Assembly (NCBI RefSeq): GCF_000344685.1
Contig: NW_006920412.1
Span: forward strand, 492,756-537,229
Origin: Gloeophyllum trabeum ATCC 11539
Lineage: Eukaryota; Basidiomycota; Agaricomycetes; Gloeophyllales; Gloeophyllaceae
DNA length: 44,474 nucleotides
Direction: 5' to 3'
Position numbers and translations under genes: made by a program. The notes beneath the pieces are model-generated. The model was not told the DNA's origin, did no database searches, and saw nothing but the letters and a program-made list of their open reading frames with translations. Shown here piece after piece: positions 32,043 through 44,365 of the stretch (position 1 is the stretch's first letter; the number at the start of each line of letters is the position of its first letter).

Positions 32043-34825
32043 CTAGCATTGCATATCCTCGCCATGCTCAAGCCACTCCAGGGCTTCCCGGGCCATCTCT
32101 CGAACATCCAAGTTGTCCTCCACACCGAGATGGTGTCGGCCCAACCCACCCGGACTCAAGCTGATCCCACGGCTGTGGTCGGTCATCCGCTGCAACACTG
32201 AGTGGATGTTGGCGTCCCGGAGGGCTTGCTGGCTGCGGAGATTCGACTTCGACAGCTGTAGGATGCACGCCATGGCTGGTTTGCGGACTTCCACGTTATG
32301 GTCGATGAGGCAGTTCCGCAACGCCGACAGCAGTTCCTGGTGTGCGAGGATCTGGTCTTGGTATGCCGCGGAACCATTTGCGAGGTTGGATAACAGTGCG
32401 GCTCCCTTTCCGACCATTCAGTTAACCGCATAGAACCGAGAGAGCATAACGAACTGACATGGCGCAAGACGTGTTCGTTCTCCGAATTCAGGGCAACCTC
32501 CACAGCACTGAGCAGTGCGTCACCGCCTATCTCATCGAAGACCATCTTGATATTCTCCTCCGAATCCACGATGTTCTGCAGGACATGTATTGCTTGCTCC
32601 TGGATATCCGCACTTGGATCTGTCAACAGACTAAAATGATTTAACAAGGACGTTAACGTCGACGTTGGGTCCTACTAACTTGGCAAATTGCTCCCAGCCG
32701 ATTTGGCCCATGACGTTCTTCTTGACTTCGTGGGTCGCTCTGTACATTGTGTTCTTAATTGCCCAGATGGCGTTCAGTCGCAGCGCAGGGTCATCGCCGT
32801 TGAGCAACTGAATCAGCCGGGTGACGATGCCTTGCTCAAGAAATACCTGGTCCACCAGAGCCAGGTCTAACTTTGTCCTGCCGAGGAAGGATAGTCTTGG
32901 AATCATACCTTCTGTAACGGCGAAGACTCGTTCATCAAATTACATATCGCCGCTGATGCAGCATGCGTAACCTGCCGGTCCTCTTCCTCCTTCTGGAAAA
33001 TCCGGAATATGCCACTTCCCAACTCGTTGTCGACTATACTCGTACGCAGGGCACCGACGTGGCGCGCAATTGCTCGCACGCACTGGCACGCCGCATACCG
33101 TACGCCGACGTGCCGATGAGACAAGGACGCGTGGATGACAGGGAGGAGGTCCAGGTTGTCGGTGATTTCTCTCCGAATATCGTTGTCGAACATGGATATA
33201 CAGGCGACGGCGGTCAGAGCGGCCTACGATACATTTCAGGGTGCATAGTGTGACATGCCAGAGACCGACCTACCTCCCGAAGACAAGATATGCTTTCAGG
33301 TTCGTCTTCGTCCCAGTCACTGCTCTTCTCCAAAGGTGTGATTTGCTTCGCGAGATCAGACACTTTTGAGAGAGAACCTCGTTCGAAGGCTAACTGGCAC
33401 AGTTCCCGATCATCTGTGACTAGGTAGCCTGCAAAAGAGTTCTGTGCTCAGCTTGTGCAAAAATCATGGAAGGAAATACGAACTGAGAATGAAACACGCT
33501 TTCATCTTGGCCTCATGCGATACTTTCGGCGACTCGATTAGGCGGTTGAGCACAGGTAAGATGACCATGACCAGCGGTGAGTCCACAGCAGGGGGATGAA
33601 TGTGCAGAGGACCATATTCTGTTATAGTCGTAGCTCGCACAATTCTTGTTACACTACCTCCCAAATGAACGTCATGCGAAATTAGAAAAGTTACTCCGGC
33701 ATACCATAAACTTGCGGCAATCTGGACCTCCGTGGAACGAGATTTACACAATGACAATGCAATAGACCGTGCGGACTGTCCTGTATAGCGTAAGGGGGTA
33801 TGCCACAAAATGCTAGGTGTGAATAGATATTTACCGTCAGGGCCAAGAGTCTCCAGTGCTACGGACAAGGGATTGTTCTCCTTGGCTAATGCAGCTATGG
33901 CAGACAAGGCCGCTTCTTGCACCTTCAACGCTATGAAATGAGACACTGTACATTGTTGTACACGAGACATACGTACCTTCGCTTCCTGGCTTTGACAGAG
34001 TGCCGTCAAACATCTAGCAGCCCATCCACCTTGTTTCCCCGATGTCCTCACTGGTTTCTCCCAACCACGTTTACGGCTCTCTTTAGCCCTATCCACAGGA
34101 GGCAGCCAATCCACGACAGCTTGTCGATGGGGCGCTCTGCGTATGGCGGACGCAATTAGCTGCGCTATTGGCATAGTGACCTGAATAGATGGGTCTTCGA
34201 GAAGAGGCAGCCAAAGGTCAAGAATTTCGGCCTGAGGAGTTTAGCACAACTTCAATTAAGGCAGGACGCCACTGCGATAAGTAGACGTACCTGGAATAGA
34301 TACTCTAATGCGACCTTCGCCTCGCCTCGTGCCTCCGATTTCTCAGCACGTATCCCCCACATCGAAGGGCCCACTACATCCGCAATAGACGATCCTAACA
34401 CTCTGAGCCCTCTCGCCAACGCTGCCTTCAAGGCCGGGGAATCGGTAGGTTGCAGATTGGAGACAGCACAGACGAAAGCCTGGTGTGCTTGAAATCGCAG
34501 CAGGTTCTTCAAAGCTGCCTCTGGCCCGTATGCGAGCGATGAGATTACCTGAGCCGCCTCAATTCGAAGATCCTCCGGGGTATCTGCATAGCGCGGATCA
34601 TACGACGCGGTCGGCTCAACGCAGTCCACGAGACTATGTCACGAAATATGGGATTAACAGTGGACAGGGTGATACGAAGCGTATTCACATATCCTGCCAC
34701 AGCTTCGGTACTCACGCGTTTATGAACCGCTCGTCCTGCGTCAAAGCGAGTTTCTCCGTTGGGTTCCCTATGACCCTGTTCTTGACTTTCTTGAGCGTCG
34801 GAACATCCGGAGTCATGAGCGTCAT
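32043..34825 (-). CDS. Armadillo-repeat protein of the ARMC8 / GID5 (Vid28) type
   Basis: ARMC8/Gid5 is the armadillo scaffold of the GID/CTLH E3 ubiquitin ligase, which in yeast targets gluconeogenic enzymes. A series of minus-strand exons starts at ATG 34825 (MTLMTPDVPTLKKVKNRVIG) and ends at TAG 32043 (REMAREALEWLEHGEDMQC). Armadillo-like segments include EAAQVISSLAYGPEAALKNL, QEAALSAIAALAKENNPLSV, HVGVRYAACQCVRAIARHVG with LRTSIVDNELG, THAASAAICNLMNESSPLQK, NAIWAIKNTMYRATHEVKKN, QEQAIHVLQNIVDSEENIKM and EVRKPAMACILQLSKSNLRS. The overall length of about 800 residues suits the family. I did not resolve every exon boundary. Its start is 169 bp from the divergent TMEM163-like gene. Confidence 0.82.
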
Positions 34826-34994
34826 GGCCGCAGGACGCGTAGTGGCATTCGCGGGATGTATGTAACAAAGCTGTGATCTACGCGCCGGGGAGGCGTGACC
34901 CGGATACACGGCCGAACTTCGACGGCTGGGAAACAAGTTCTATAAACAAGGCAAGTATGCGGGCGGGATTCGTCCGACTTGCTAGACGTTCGGT
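34826..34994. promoter_or_regulatory. Bidirectional promoter between ARMC8-like and TMEM163-like genes
   Basis: Only 169 bp separate the two divergent start codons, so both promoters and 5' leaders must share or overlap in this space. I see no clear TATA box or known operator. Confidence 0.6.
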
Positions 34995-36334
34995 ATGCCT
35001 TCGTATCGCAAGCTGCAGCTTTGGGCGATTGCCATCAGCGTCGCGTCGGTGCTGTACAACGGCGCGGAGGGTGGACTGTCGATCGGCTTTGGCGCGGAGT
35101 CCTCCTCCCGCTCTCTTATATTCTTCGGGATTCAATCGGCTGTCGAAGTAGCATCGTCCCTTATCGTGGTATGGCGTTTCAGAAATGTTGCCAAACCAGG
35201 AGAAGAACGAGCCGCGACGCTCGACCCTCGCAGTCTCAGGTGACGCTCAAAACTGTCATATTTCACAGGAGATCTACCTCTCACTTTTCTGCCTTCGTAT
35301 AATAATATAGGTTTGAAAAGCACTCGACGCTCGCTATAGGTGCTCTTCTGCTACTGCTCGCAGCGTCGACGATCGGCACTGCAGTCGCGGTCCTCGTCCG
35401 TCATGAAGAACCAGACTCGAGCAACGCCTCCCTCATAATCTCGGCCTCAGCGCTGGTCATTATGATCCTGATATGGTTGCCGAAGCGGTACCTTGCGCGT
35501 GCGCTGAATAGCTCCACCATGCAGGGCGAAGCGACGTGCTCGCTCTCTTGCATCCAGATTACCATAGTCCTCTTCGTAGGCTCGCTCATATTCCGTGTGT
35601 GGCGAGGTGGCTGGTGGCTGGATGGTGCCACGTCCATTTTGCTGGGCTTCCTCTTCGGATGGGAAGGCGTGAAGATGGTGCGCTGGGCGAGGAACCCAGA
35701 CTTTGACGGTGGATGTTGCGGGTCGTGTCGTGCGCCAGTGCTGCCCATCTCGGAGCTGGAAGAAGGGGAACGATACAGAGATATTTGTTCATGCTGCGAA
35801 TCCAAGGAGGAATGCTCCAAAGCTGATCAATGTGTTTGCGGAGAATCTGTCGGGGTAAGAGTACTGAAACTCCAGTTACGCCTGGACAGAGGTATCTCAA
35901 TCGCTACTACTAGGACTGCTGCAAGCCTGTGAACGCCGATGGTGAGAAGTGCTGCACCCGAGAGATTGTCTTCAAGAAGAGGAATACTCTTACGCAGAAT
36001 GCCCTCCCCAGTGACGGCTGCAACGATGTACGTTTCCTGACAGATCCGGACCCTTCGAACTTACTGAATACCGGGCTAGAGCTGCTGCGGCCACCAAGAC
36101 GCCACCGCGCCCGCGCCGGACCCCTGCTGCGATGGAGAACCTGACACCTGCTGTATGGGAAGCTCGCCCGAGGCTGACACTAACTCTGCTCGCAACAAAT
36201 GTGGCAATGAGGACTCCTGTTGCACCCATGAGCAGGGCGGACAAGATATCTCCTCTGCCAGAGATGTGGTCCAGGACTGCCAGAGTGACCGCACTCAGGA
36301 CTCCCCAATGTCTGGCTGTTGTGGTCATTGTTAG
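34995..36334 (+). CDS. TMEM163-like cation-efflux-type membrane protein with cysteine-rich tail
   Basis: Four exons (34995-35239, 35311-35854, 35914-36027, 36080-36334) keep phase and give 385 residues. The first ~235 residues form about six membrane segments resembling TMEM163 and cation-diffusion-facilitator proteins: SVLYNGAEGGLSIGFGAESS, FFGIQSAVEVASSLIVVWRF and WWLDGATSILLGFLFGWEGV. The TM5-type Asp (WWLD) is present, but the usual D in YDGxE and GxDS is N and Q here. The last ~150 residues carry 27 Cys, many as CC pairs (GGCCGSC, CSCCESKEEC, DCCKPV, EKCCTRE, SCCGHQ, DPCCDG, DTCCMG, EDSCCTH) and end GCCGHC. TMEM163 proteins bind and transport zinc. The tail looks metal-binding (inference). 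Confidence 0.78.
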
Positions 36335-36889
36335 ATGGCATGAGTCGCGCTGAATGAGTTCATTGTATGTGTCTTCTTAACAATTGGCTCTGGTGTTTTC
36401 GTAACTTCTATTTTATGATGTCATGTAGCAGGAGTCAATGCAATGCCGTAGTGGCACATCCACTCGAGAGATGGTATGTATGCTTGTTCGATGTGCTAGA
36501 AATGTGTATGTAACACTGTAGCTTTCAAACATTCACTTGCCATGTGATGATACACATACACCTTTGGCTTATTTCCGTGCTATGTGTACGGTCAAGCACA
36601 TGTACGTAACATTCGAGTATATGGCACGACAGCTATCCTTTATGTCCAGAACGTAACGAACAGAAATCTCGAAGCCTCCCGAAGGTAGCGTACACAGCTC
36701 GCAAATTGTGGAAATACAGTATTATACACATGTACGGCAGGTGGCAAGCTAGAATCTCCGAGGGCGGGGCACTGGGCGCGCCGCATACAAAAGAAGCCAT
36801 AGTCGTGAGCAGTGGCTCTTCGGGTACTTGGCTGTGAGGACTGTAAGGATGGAGACAGAGAATTCAGCGGTCTCAGACGCACCATTTGT
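36335..36889 (-). repeat. Downstream flank of copy D
   Basis: On the minus strand the stretch about 36,630-36,760 matches the 3' flank of copies A-C (gtataatactgtattt shared with A; cgctaccttcggga-type motif shared by all). No other gene seen between the TMEM163-like stop and copy D. Confidence 0.55.
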
Positions 36890-37406
36890 TCAGTCAACAC
36901 ACTTGTACCAAATAGGCTCGCGGGCGTCGCCTTCAAGACCCAAGTCGTCGGCAATCTTGTCGACCGCGTCGGGCGGGGGTGGCACTCGATGTTTCGGGAG
37001 CCGTCCCCGATTGTCCGCCAGCACCAGCACTTCGCCCATCTTCATGCGGTCCTTGTCCACATAAACGAGGACGCTCTCCAGGTTCGTACTCCCGCGGGAG
37101 CAGCTGCGGCAGGTAATCTCGTATTGTCAAGAAGTAGCTTTCTTCTTCATCCTCGGAAGCGCCATCGGGCATGGGCAGGTACTTATCGTAAAAGCGGCGA
37201 GTCATAGCTTTGGTTATGAGGTAGCCCAGGACGTGGTGCGACCGGGGCACAGGTTGGGTTTGCCAGCGGCGAGGGGCAGGTAACGCGTCAGTCCTAGGCG
37301 TCAACATAATCACCGTGCTCGAGTGATCACTGTCAGGTAGCGACAATTTCGAACGATTGGACGACGTCGATAACGGAGACGCCATGATGAATCTACAGAC
37401 TGACAT
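36890..37406 (-). pseudogene. Copy D: unknown-family gene with a frameshift
   Basis: From ATG (MSVCRFIMASPL) the frame matches the family through PRRWQTQPVPRSHHVLGYLI and DYLPQLLPREY. An 8-bp deletion relative to copy C then falls just after the REYG position. The remainder (SVLVYVDKDRMKMGEVLVLA, KIADDLGLEGDAREPIWYKC, VD, TGA at 36890-36892) continues in another frame. Upstream sequence to about 37,790 is shared with copies B and C. It is inverted relative to the other three copies and sits in the gene-dense block, so it reached this site separately. Confidence 0.72.
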
Positions 37407-37873
37407 GACACCACAGTAAAAGGAAATTAGAAGGAGAAGCTTGAAGTGTGATCAATTACTAGTAGACAAGGAGAGTTACGCCAGGCCAAGATGCAAAATG
37501 CTCTAGTGAAAGATGAGGGTGTTGTGGCTCTGCCAGTGACTGAAGAACGCTTTGAGTAGGTCGCTGTTGCTGACACGTGGACCTTATTTCATCCGCGGGT
37601 ACTGTATTGAAATGCACCTGCTACAGCAATATCACTTCAGAGCAAAGGTAATTGTCGTGAGCGGTCGGGTAGTGTCCCGAGTTGCTTGATAACATGCACC
37701 CTCCGAACTGCGAAGCCACCTTTCTCACGTTTGTGGCCGGGAAGCAAGTGACGTCACATACCCCGCACTCTACTGTATGTAGCTGACAGTAGAATGGAGA
37801 AAAGCTACGTGCATCCCATTGCGCTTGACATCCAACCGACTGACAATAAGGATCATAAATACATAAGCTAGCT

Positions 37874-38423
37874 ATGACCTACCGACCAAACCAGAACGAT
37901 TTCGACCGCAAGGACCAGAAGATGCTCGGAATTGATGGTACGTGAACCACTCATCTCCGGTCGGCGGTCAGGGACGCGACTTACGGTTTCCTATGTCACA
38001 GACCCAGGCGACATCGATTACAACAAGCTAAACAGAGAGATGGGTAGCGGTACGTCTCTCGATGCTACCTGGTACCAAGCTCTGAACAGACTCACCGTCC
38101 ACGTCACAGACGGCGCCATCGCCGCGAAACCGCAGACCAACACCACCTCCATCGACGGTAACTACGGTCTCGATGAAGCCGACTATGGCTCCGGCGGGAT
38201 CATCCCTGGTGGCTCGACAGGCGATCAGTTTGGCGGTGTCAGGCTCACTAGCGGGGCGTCGACTGTGGCTACGGACGCGTTCACGGGTGATATCGAGGGG
38301 GAGCTGACCACCATGAGGAATACGGGGCTTGAAGGGTCGACATACGGTGCGGTGAACGAGGGGAATGCGGAGAGGAAGGCAGGTAGTCAGGCAGGGTCTG
38401 GTTCATCCGGACCTACAAGATGA
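37874..38423 (+). CDS. Small hypothetical protein, two exons
   Basis: Exon 1 (37874-37937) and exon 2 (38002-38423) join in phase across a 64-bp GTACGT..CACAG intron and give 161 residues. The start MTYRPNQNDFDRKDQKMLGI and the Gly/Ser/Thr-rich remainder (YGSGGIIPGGSTGDQFGGVR, GNAERKAGSQAGSGSSGPTR) suggest an extended, low-complexity soluble protein without signal peptide or membrane segment. The phase-consistent intron and coding bias support a real gene. Family not recognised. Confidence 0.7.
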
Positions 38424-39138
38424 AAGAGTGCGCATTAGACTTACCTACTGAACCGGACGTGTACCATGTAGATAGTGTCAAATGTATTCTAGCGGTCTCA
38501 CCCCTTGCCCATGTCGACGATGGCCACATAAGCCTTCGTGCAGGACTTTATGGCAACCTCCCGCGAAAGCAGAGTATGATCTCGGTACAAACCAAATGTA
38601 AAATTAAAGTAAAAAGGACACAAACAAGGTAGCCCTGATAGTTGAGAAATTGGCAATCGACACTGACTTGGGGTTGAGACACGGAACGCCCTAGTAAAAG
38701 GCGAGGGCGTTGTTTCTTGTCCCAACCACTGCCGACAAATAAAAGAGCCGTTGAGGAGATGAATGTGGCTGACGTTTGGATTTTGTTCGGTCGGCGGGTG
38801 ACTAAGTACTGTCGATGATCGCTTCCTCGTCAATCACTTCGAGGGTTTACTCTATTTGACGGGTAATTGGAAGTAGTCTATTCAAGGCAGACATTCGTAG
38901 CACCATATTTCCGTCCATGCTGCTGCACCGTCTTGCAGCTTCAGAGGCATGTCGAGGATCGTTGTCCGCGTCGTCGCTATGAGTCCGCGCCACCGTTTGT
39001 CGCAGAGATCGGATCTGTTCGGTTATCCCTATATTCCATATTTCATTTTCCAGACAAATGCGCCCGAGCCGTTCACGGACACTGCTCAACGCCAGCTACG
39101 ACAGCACACCATAGACTGACTGCCATATACCCCGGAGG
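38424..39138. other. Intergenic with a possible weak relic of the family's upstream region
   Basis: No gene seen. About 38,690-38,790 loosely resembles the region upstream of copy D (ctagtRaaagRYgaggg..gttgt and a gctgac word), which may be a further decayed copy of the family's flank. Confidence 0.3.
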
Positions 39139-40752
39139 ATGCCCTTTACCACTCGCTATGTCCTGCCCGTCGCCCTCGTTCTTTTCTTCGGCCTGAACTA
39201 CGCTTTCCTGTCGTACACCCACCCTATCGACTCGCTCAAGTCTGTTATTAACCTCAAGCAGCAATCCGACTCGACTATTAACTTCCACCTTAATGTTTCG
39301 TCGCCCTCGGACAGTAAGGTCGCAGACACCGCGATGGCCCCTGTGGTGTTTGCGCTCGTGACATTCGGAGCCTCATCCGCGACCGAGGGTTTGCTCGCGC
39401 TCAAAACCGCGCTGATGCACGTATCAAGACCTGCGGACTTCCATATAATTTGCAGTCCAGACGCGGTTCCGATAATCCAAGAAAAGATAGACCTGTTTAG
39501 CAGACCGGCGTACCCCGTGAACGTGCGGTACTACCCCCTAACGGACGCGATGATCAGAGCCAGAGCATCCCGGGCCGGGGTAGACACAAGATATTCAGCG
39601 GGACTTGGTGAGTGCTTTTGCAGTATGCATAGTAGCGGTTATCGTGCAATACGTCCCCTCCTTTCCGCCACACCCGTGTGCTCGAATCGCTAATTCCACG
39701 CCCAGGCGGCCTCGTAAAAGTCTTCATCCATGAACTCCTCTACGACGTGGAAAAAGTCATATTCTACGATACGGACATGCTCTTCCTCGTTGACCCCTTT
39801 CTCCTCTGGCGCGAGTTCCAGGAGATGCACGACGACCAGATGATTGCGTTCCCGACGCTCGGCGCCGACAGCGACCCAATGGAGATCTGTACTTGTGTCA
39901 TGTACGCCTTACCCTGTCCCTCGCCGTACCTGTGCTCACGACGGCCATGTATAGGCTGTTGAACCTCCGTGCGATGCGTGCGACGAGCTTCATGCCCTCC
40001 ACCCTCTTCCCGCCCTCCTCACCCAAGTCAATATCCCCCGCCGCTTGGAGAGCGACCGGAACCGACCCTCTCAAGCCCAAGTTCGGGGACCAAGGCCTGT
40101 ACTGGGCCGTGTGGAAGCATCGGCCCGAGTACTTCAAGCACCTCTCGATGAGTTGGGACATCACCCACTGTCGCTTTTCGTGAGTCGCGTGTCCCTTACC
40201 TCTTGCTTTATCAGTGTTAGTGGTACTGATGGCGTTTGTCCACGTAGATATGGCTTGTCCCTGGCCGACGGGGACGATAGCATGCCCGAGGAGGAGCAGG
40301 TGGCGCACCAGAAGGAGCAGTTTGACGTGCGCACTGCGCCGGAGCGCTTCACGCAGCTCTTCCCAGGAATAGTGCATTTGTACGTCTCCTCCACATATCC
40401 CGCTTGCCCAACCTTTAACCTTAACGTCACCTCCACTAGCAACTGCCAACCCGATTACGACGTCGTCTGGAACGAGCCCAAGAATGCGCAGCGCCCGCGG
40501 TGGGGCCCCTTCGTCACCGTGGCGATCCAGTACAAGTGGATTTGGCTGAACCGCGGGCAAGGCGACGCGCGCGTGGACGCGCGTATCGTGCGCCGGCCCG
40601 AAGGGGAGTGGTGGTGGGACCAGGTGTTCCATCGCAAGGGCGGGTCGCTGTCCGTCGAGGAGTTGGAAGACGACTTATCGCGCAGAAGGGGGGGGCAGGA
40701 GGAGCCGATATCGAGAAGTAAGACGGTTGGGCACCGGCGGGTGTCGCATTAG
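39139..40752 (+). CDS. Glycosyltransferase family 8-type protein, type II membrane
   Basis: Five exons (39139-39607, 39706-39901, 39955-40179, 40248-40379, 40440-40752) keep phase and give 444 residues. An N-terminal signal anchor spans about residues 7-25 (YVLPVALVLFFGLNYAFLSY), consistent with a Golgi or ER lumenal enzyme. The GT-A fold is indicated by VVFALVTFGASSATEGLLAL and the metal-binding DxD in VIFYDTDMLFLVDPF. ICTCVMLLNLRAMRATSFMP and KFGDQGLYWAVWKHRPEYFK also support it; the usual form of the latter is DQDxLN. A basic C-terminus follows. The donor sugar and acceptor cannot be told from sequence. XXYLT/LARGE-like xylosyltransferase is one possibility. Confidence 0.82.
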
Positions 40753-41420
40753 AGAAGGGTCGGCTGTGCCCACCCGGTGTGAATACCCCACGTACCATTC
40801 ATTTGTTTATACGCAACACCACACACTAGAGAATGGATTGAGTACGTAATGCTGTATTTATCTTGTAATTTATCTCGTAGTGTAGAGACATCGTATTCCT
40901 GGGTCTTTGAATAATCTACTCAGTGCACGAGCGTTACAAGCACGGAATGCACGCTCGACGACCGGCTTCCCTAGACGGATTTCAGTCTTGTATTGTTATT
41001 TCATCCGTCTCGTCTCTCGAAGCTCTTACCTTACAGACGCCATGTCGTGAGGGAACAAAATACGCAGCCGATATTCATCAGAATAACGGTGGCTTTGTGC
41101 CAGTATCTCACAGTCGCATCACGACGTCCTCTATAAAGTGAATGACTTCCATCGCTCAGGTTTCAAATTGCAACATTTAAGCTTCAAATTCCAGGACATC
41201 CTCGCGGGACCAACGCGAGGGACAAAAGTGACGCATCCCATCACTTTGTGGCGGTGCTGCTAAAGTTGTGGCTCAAGTTCAACCAACTCACGCTTGCGCG
41301 CGGTGCATACTACTTACCTAGACTGGAGGCGGGGGATAACTTCAGCGTACTGCCCAGGGTACGGATATCGCAATCCATGAAACTACATGGAAGATTCACC
41401 TTGTCTCTTCGCGTGTTAGA
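40753..41420. other. Intergenic, nothing recognised
   Basis: 3' UTR of the glycosyltransferase gene and 5' region of the next gene. No RNA gene or element ends seen. Confidence 0.5.
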
Positions 41421-43201
41421 ATGAACTTTTGGAAGGACGCGGAGCATGTAACGTTACATGCTGTTCGTTCCAGCAATGAAGTTTGGCCTGCTCAGGTTCG
41501 CAGCCTGAGTGAATGTCTTCCGCATTCCCTACCTCACTGGTTTACGCATGTAAGCTTCCCTTATACCAACGATTTGCGAATGACCAGAGACGATCTATAC
41601 CATAGGGTCCACATCCTTTTGTTTCGGGACACGCGAGTAGCTTGAGTGCCGAGCTACTTCAGAGGCGTCCCGTCATCCAAGACACACAGGATGACGAGGT
41701 AGAAATAGAGCGTCGCGATGCTCTCGAAGGCGATCTTAGTCGCTTCTTTGACGTCGCTCTTTCGACGACTGTGACCTTAAGATCACTTCTACGGGCAGAG
41801 TCGCAGCAGTCCTGCACTCCGAACTCGAAAGAATCCCTGTTTTCCAACCTCATAACCTATCTGATGTTCCTGTCATCTCCGGGAGTCTTAATATTGTACG
41901 AGAGTCTTCAGTTTTCCAAACCTTGGAACTGCATTGCTGACTTCCGTCTGAATCCTAGTGATAGGGCACGCTTTGCTCTCCCCCGCCACCCGAAAGTATT
42001 GGTTAATCCTGTACAGAAATACACCACAACTACGTCGATTGCTACACTTGTGGTCTGCTGCACGGCCGATGATTTCCCTCAGCTTCTCACAGGGTGCTCA
42101 ACCCCTCCGAGCACATCCTCCCATTCAAGGGCCAAATCTAGTGCTAATTCAGCATCTGGAAGGTCATTCGGACCTCCACAACGTACTGGGATCGAGGCCA
42201 GTGATGCTTCTGGTTCTCGGCAGCAACGGGTGTTGGTCTCAGAGAAGCCAGTTCGCCCCCGCTGGCATGCCTCTGACTACGACAGACCCTACACACCGCC
42301 GGCGCAGTTCGATTCTTTCGGTGAAGGCTCCAGCGACAAGGACAGCTGTCCTGCAGGCCAGGAGGCACCTGATCACACCAATGTCAAATGTCAAGACGAG
42401 AACCTGAACATCCACATGCTTCCTGGTGCTGCTTTCACTGATATTCCGGTAATCCCTGTCATCTGTATGGCTGGCCCAGAGGATATCTATGGACTCATGG
42501 CTAGCGCGCTGTATCAGTGACATGTGTGGCGTACCCATGCCCCTGTAGTGGGTCTCACGTTTCCTCCCAGCGGAGCCACTGTCCAAGTCATATTTGGCTG
42601 GCTAGAAGACGGGGACTCGGGCTTATCGGAAGACGTCTTGGTGCGCTATTGTTCTCCTTAATTTGGCTAAGCTCCTCATAATTGCTGGTAGCCTCGAGTG
42701 CATATTGCTTTCCAGAATTCCGTGTGTGATGCGTCTTCGAGTGTCTTTGACCTTGAAGTTGTGCCTGTTTCTCTTGTCCTTGGGCCACCACGTTTATGAG
42801 ATACGAAGTGCGCTGTCTGATGCTTCACATCAAGTGCACGCAGATATCAACAATAGAAGAGTCCTACAGTGGAGATCGGACTTACTAAGTATATTGATGA
42901 ATGGCTCTGGCTCTGGCTCTGGAGCGAAGGAAAGCATTGCGGCCTGGGCACAACAGGTTGTCTTCGCACTAGAAGGAGATGAAGTGTGAGTCACTAGTGT
43001 ATATTTTCCGTCGTGTGGCGACACATTGCAACACATGATTTTGTGTCTTATACTGATCCACAATCGTACTTTACACTGTGGTTCCCCCCTCATACCCTCA
43101 GTCAAAGTCTCGTTATTCACCACATTGATATGGCCTCGGAAGGTGGCAAAAAGATTGAGTCAGTGCTTTCGTGTCCTGATCCATATGACCCTAATCACTA
43201 A
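41421..43201 (+). pseudogene. Multi-exon hypothetical gene with one in-frame stop
   Basis: Exons 41421-41549, 41606-42640, 42716-42791, 42844-42985 and 43102-43201 join in phase, for 494 codons including the final stop. One TGA lies at 42518-42520 between GLMASALYQ and HVWRTHAPVVGLTFPPSGAT. Reading resumes in the same frame, so a CGA-to-TGA nonsense change is likely. A 38-bp intron removing it (gtatcag..ctgtag) is possible but short. There is no membrane segment. It has a low-complexity Ser-rich middle (about residues 220-270) and a SGSGSGSG run near the end. The C-terminal half resembles large families of agaricomycete hypothetical proteins by eye. The solo LTR begins 33 bp after the stop. 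Confidence 0.6.
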
Positions 43202-43233
43202 TCCTGCTTCAAGATCAAGCCACGGTAATCCGT

Positions 43234-44365
43234 TGATATGCACAGACACACAACAATCACCAAGGACCAAAAGAAATAAACCTAAACCCCGTGATATGGG
43301 TGAAGGCGGTCCGAGACAACTGAAGGGTATTTAATAGTTCGAGGGGGAAAGGAGGAGTAAGACACCGTAGGGTAGTCCGTAGGAAGACCTAGAAAAATAA
43401 AACAAAAACCTTGACGCCTGAAACAAACACTAGTGGACGCTCCGGAGTATTTATCTCCGGAAAGTCGCAAACAAAGTCGCAAACCACGGAACCGAGTATA
43501 GGTTCGGGCCCACGGGAGTAGAAAATGCTAAAAGGACTTGTTTAATTTTATTTCACTATGTGAGACTCACCGGAGCTAATTGAATCGATGGCGGAGATAA
43601 TTCACTTGACGAGTCAGGCCTATTGGCAAAGCTAGGATCGGTTATAATTCGCTAAGTTCGACGCTTTCGAACTTCTCGGGTTGCTGAGATCGTAACACTA
43701 ATTCTCTGAGATGGTGAAGTCGAAACTTGTTTTTCTGTATGCTACTTTGTACAATTTATACTACAGGAATGGCTTTGCGACCATCCAGAGATAAATAACA
43801 AATAACCGCCGCTACCCACAGGATTGCTCAGCACTTGCCGCCGCTATACCATGCACCACACGACTCCCTTGCACTCCTACTTGCTCGTCCCAACCCCTAG
43901 AGGTCGCCTTGATGCTCTGCCACCTGATCCAAGCGGTCCCATCACTCCGTGTGACGCGCTGGTCACGTGCTAATTACCTCTGGCTGCTTGCTGACTGATG
44001 CTGGCCTCATGGTGACTCGTATGCGTCCGCACCTTCGGTATCTTGACGGAAGCGAGGGGGAGTGAGTGCTGGAGGGTGGGCATGAGGACGATGCCCCTCG
44101 ATAGAAGTGCCCACGGCCCCGGAGCTAATTCATCTAGAAGTTGCGTTGGTTAAGTCGCTCCGGAGCTCCTGTTTGCGGAGATAAATCGCGGAATGGGTCC
44201 GTGTACGCCTCGAGGATGCTAGGAAGTCCGGAGCTACATAGAGCAGTTCTTTAGAGCCCATAAAAGCCTAGTGGCGTGTGAGTGCTGTGTCGAATAAGCT
44301 CCGGAGGGCTTGTACGATGTGCTGAGTCCGCATTTTCGGGGGTCAGACGATCCTGAGGCTTATCA
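43234..44365 (+). mobile_element. Solo-LTR-like element, copy 2
   Basis: This 1,132-bp unit is inverted relative to 9517-10660 and highly similar to it. It begins TGATATGC and ends GCTTATCA, and 4-bp duplications CCGT flank it (43230-43233 and 44366-44369). Internal words include ctccggagtatttatctccg and cggagataaataacaaata. There are no internal retroelement genes. Having two copies, each with its own 4-bp duplication, makes the boundaries firm. Confidence 0.78.

Noticed and set aside
39898..40632. 244-residue minus-strand open frame
   Set aside because: Antisense to the GC-rich glycosyltransferase exons, whose plus-strand motifs are clear.
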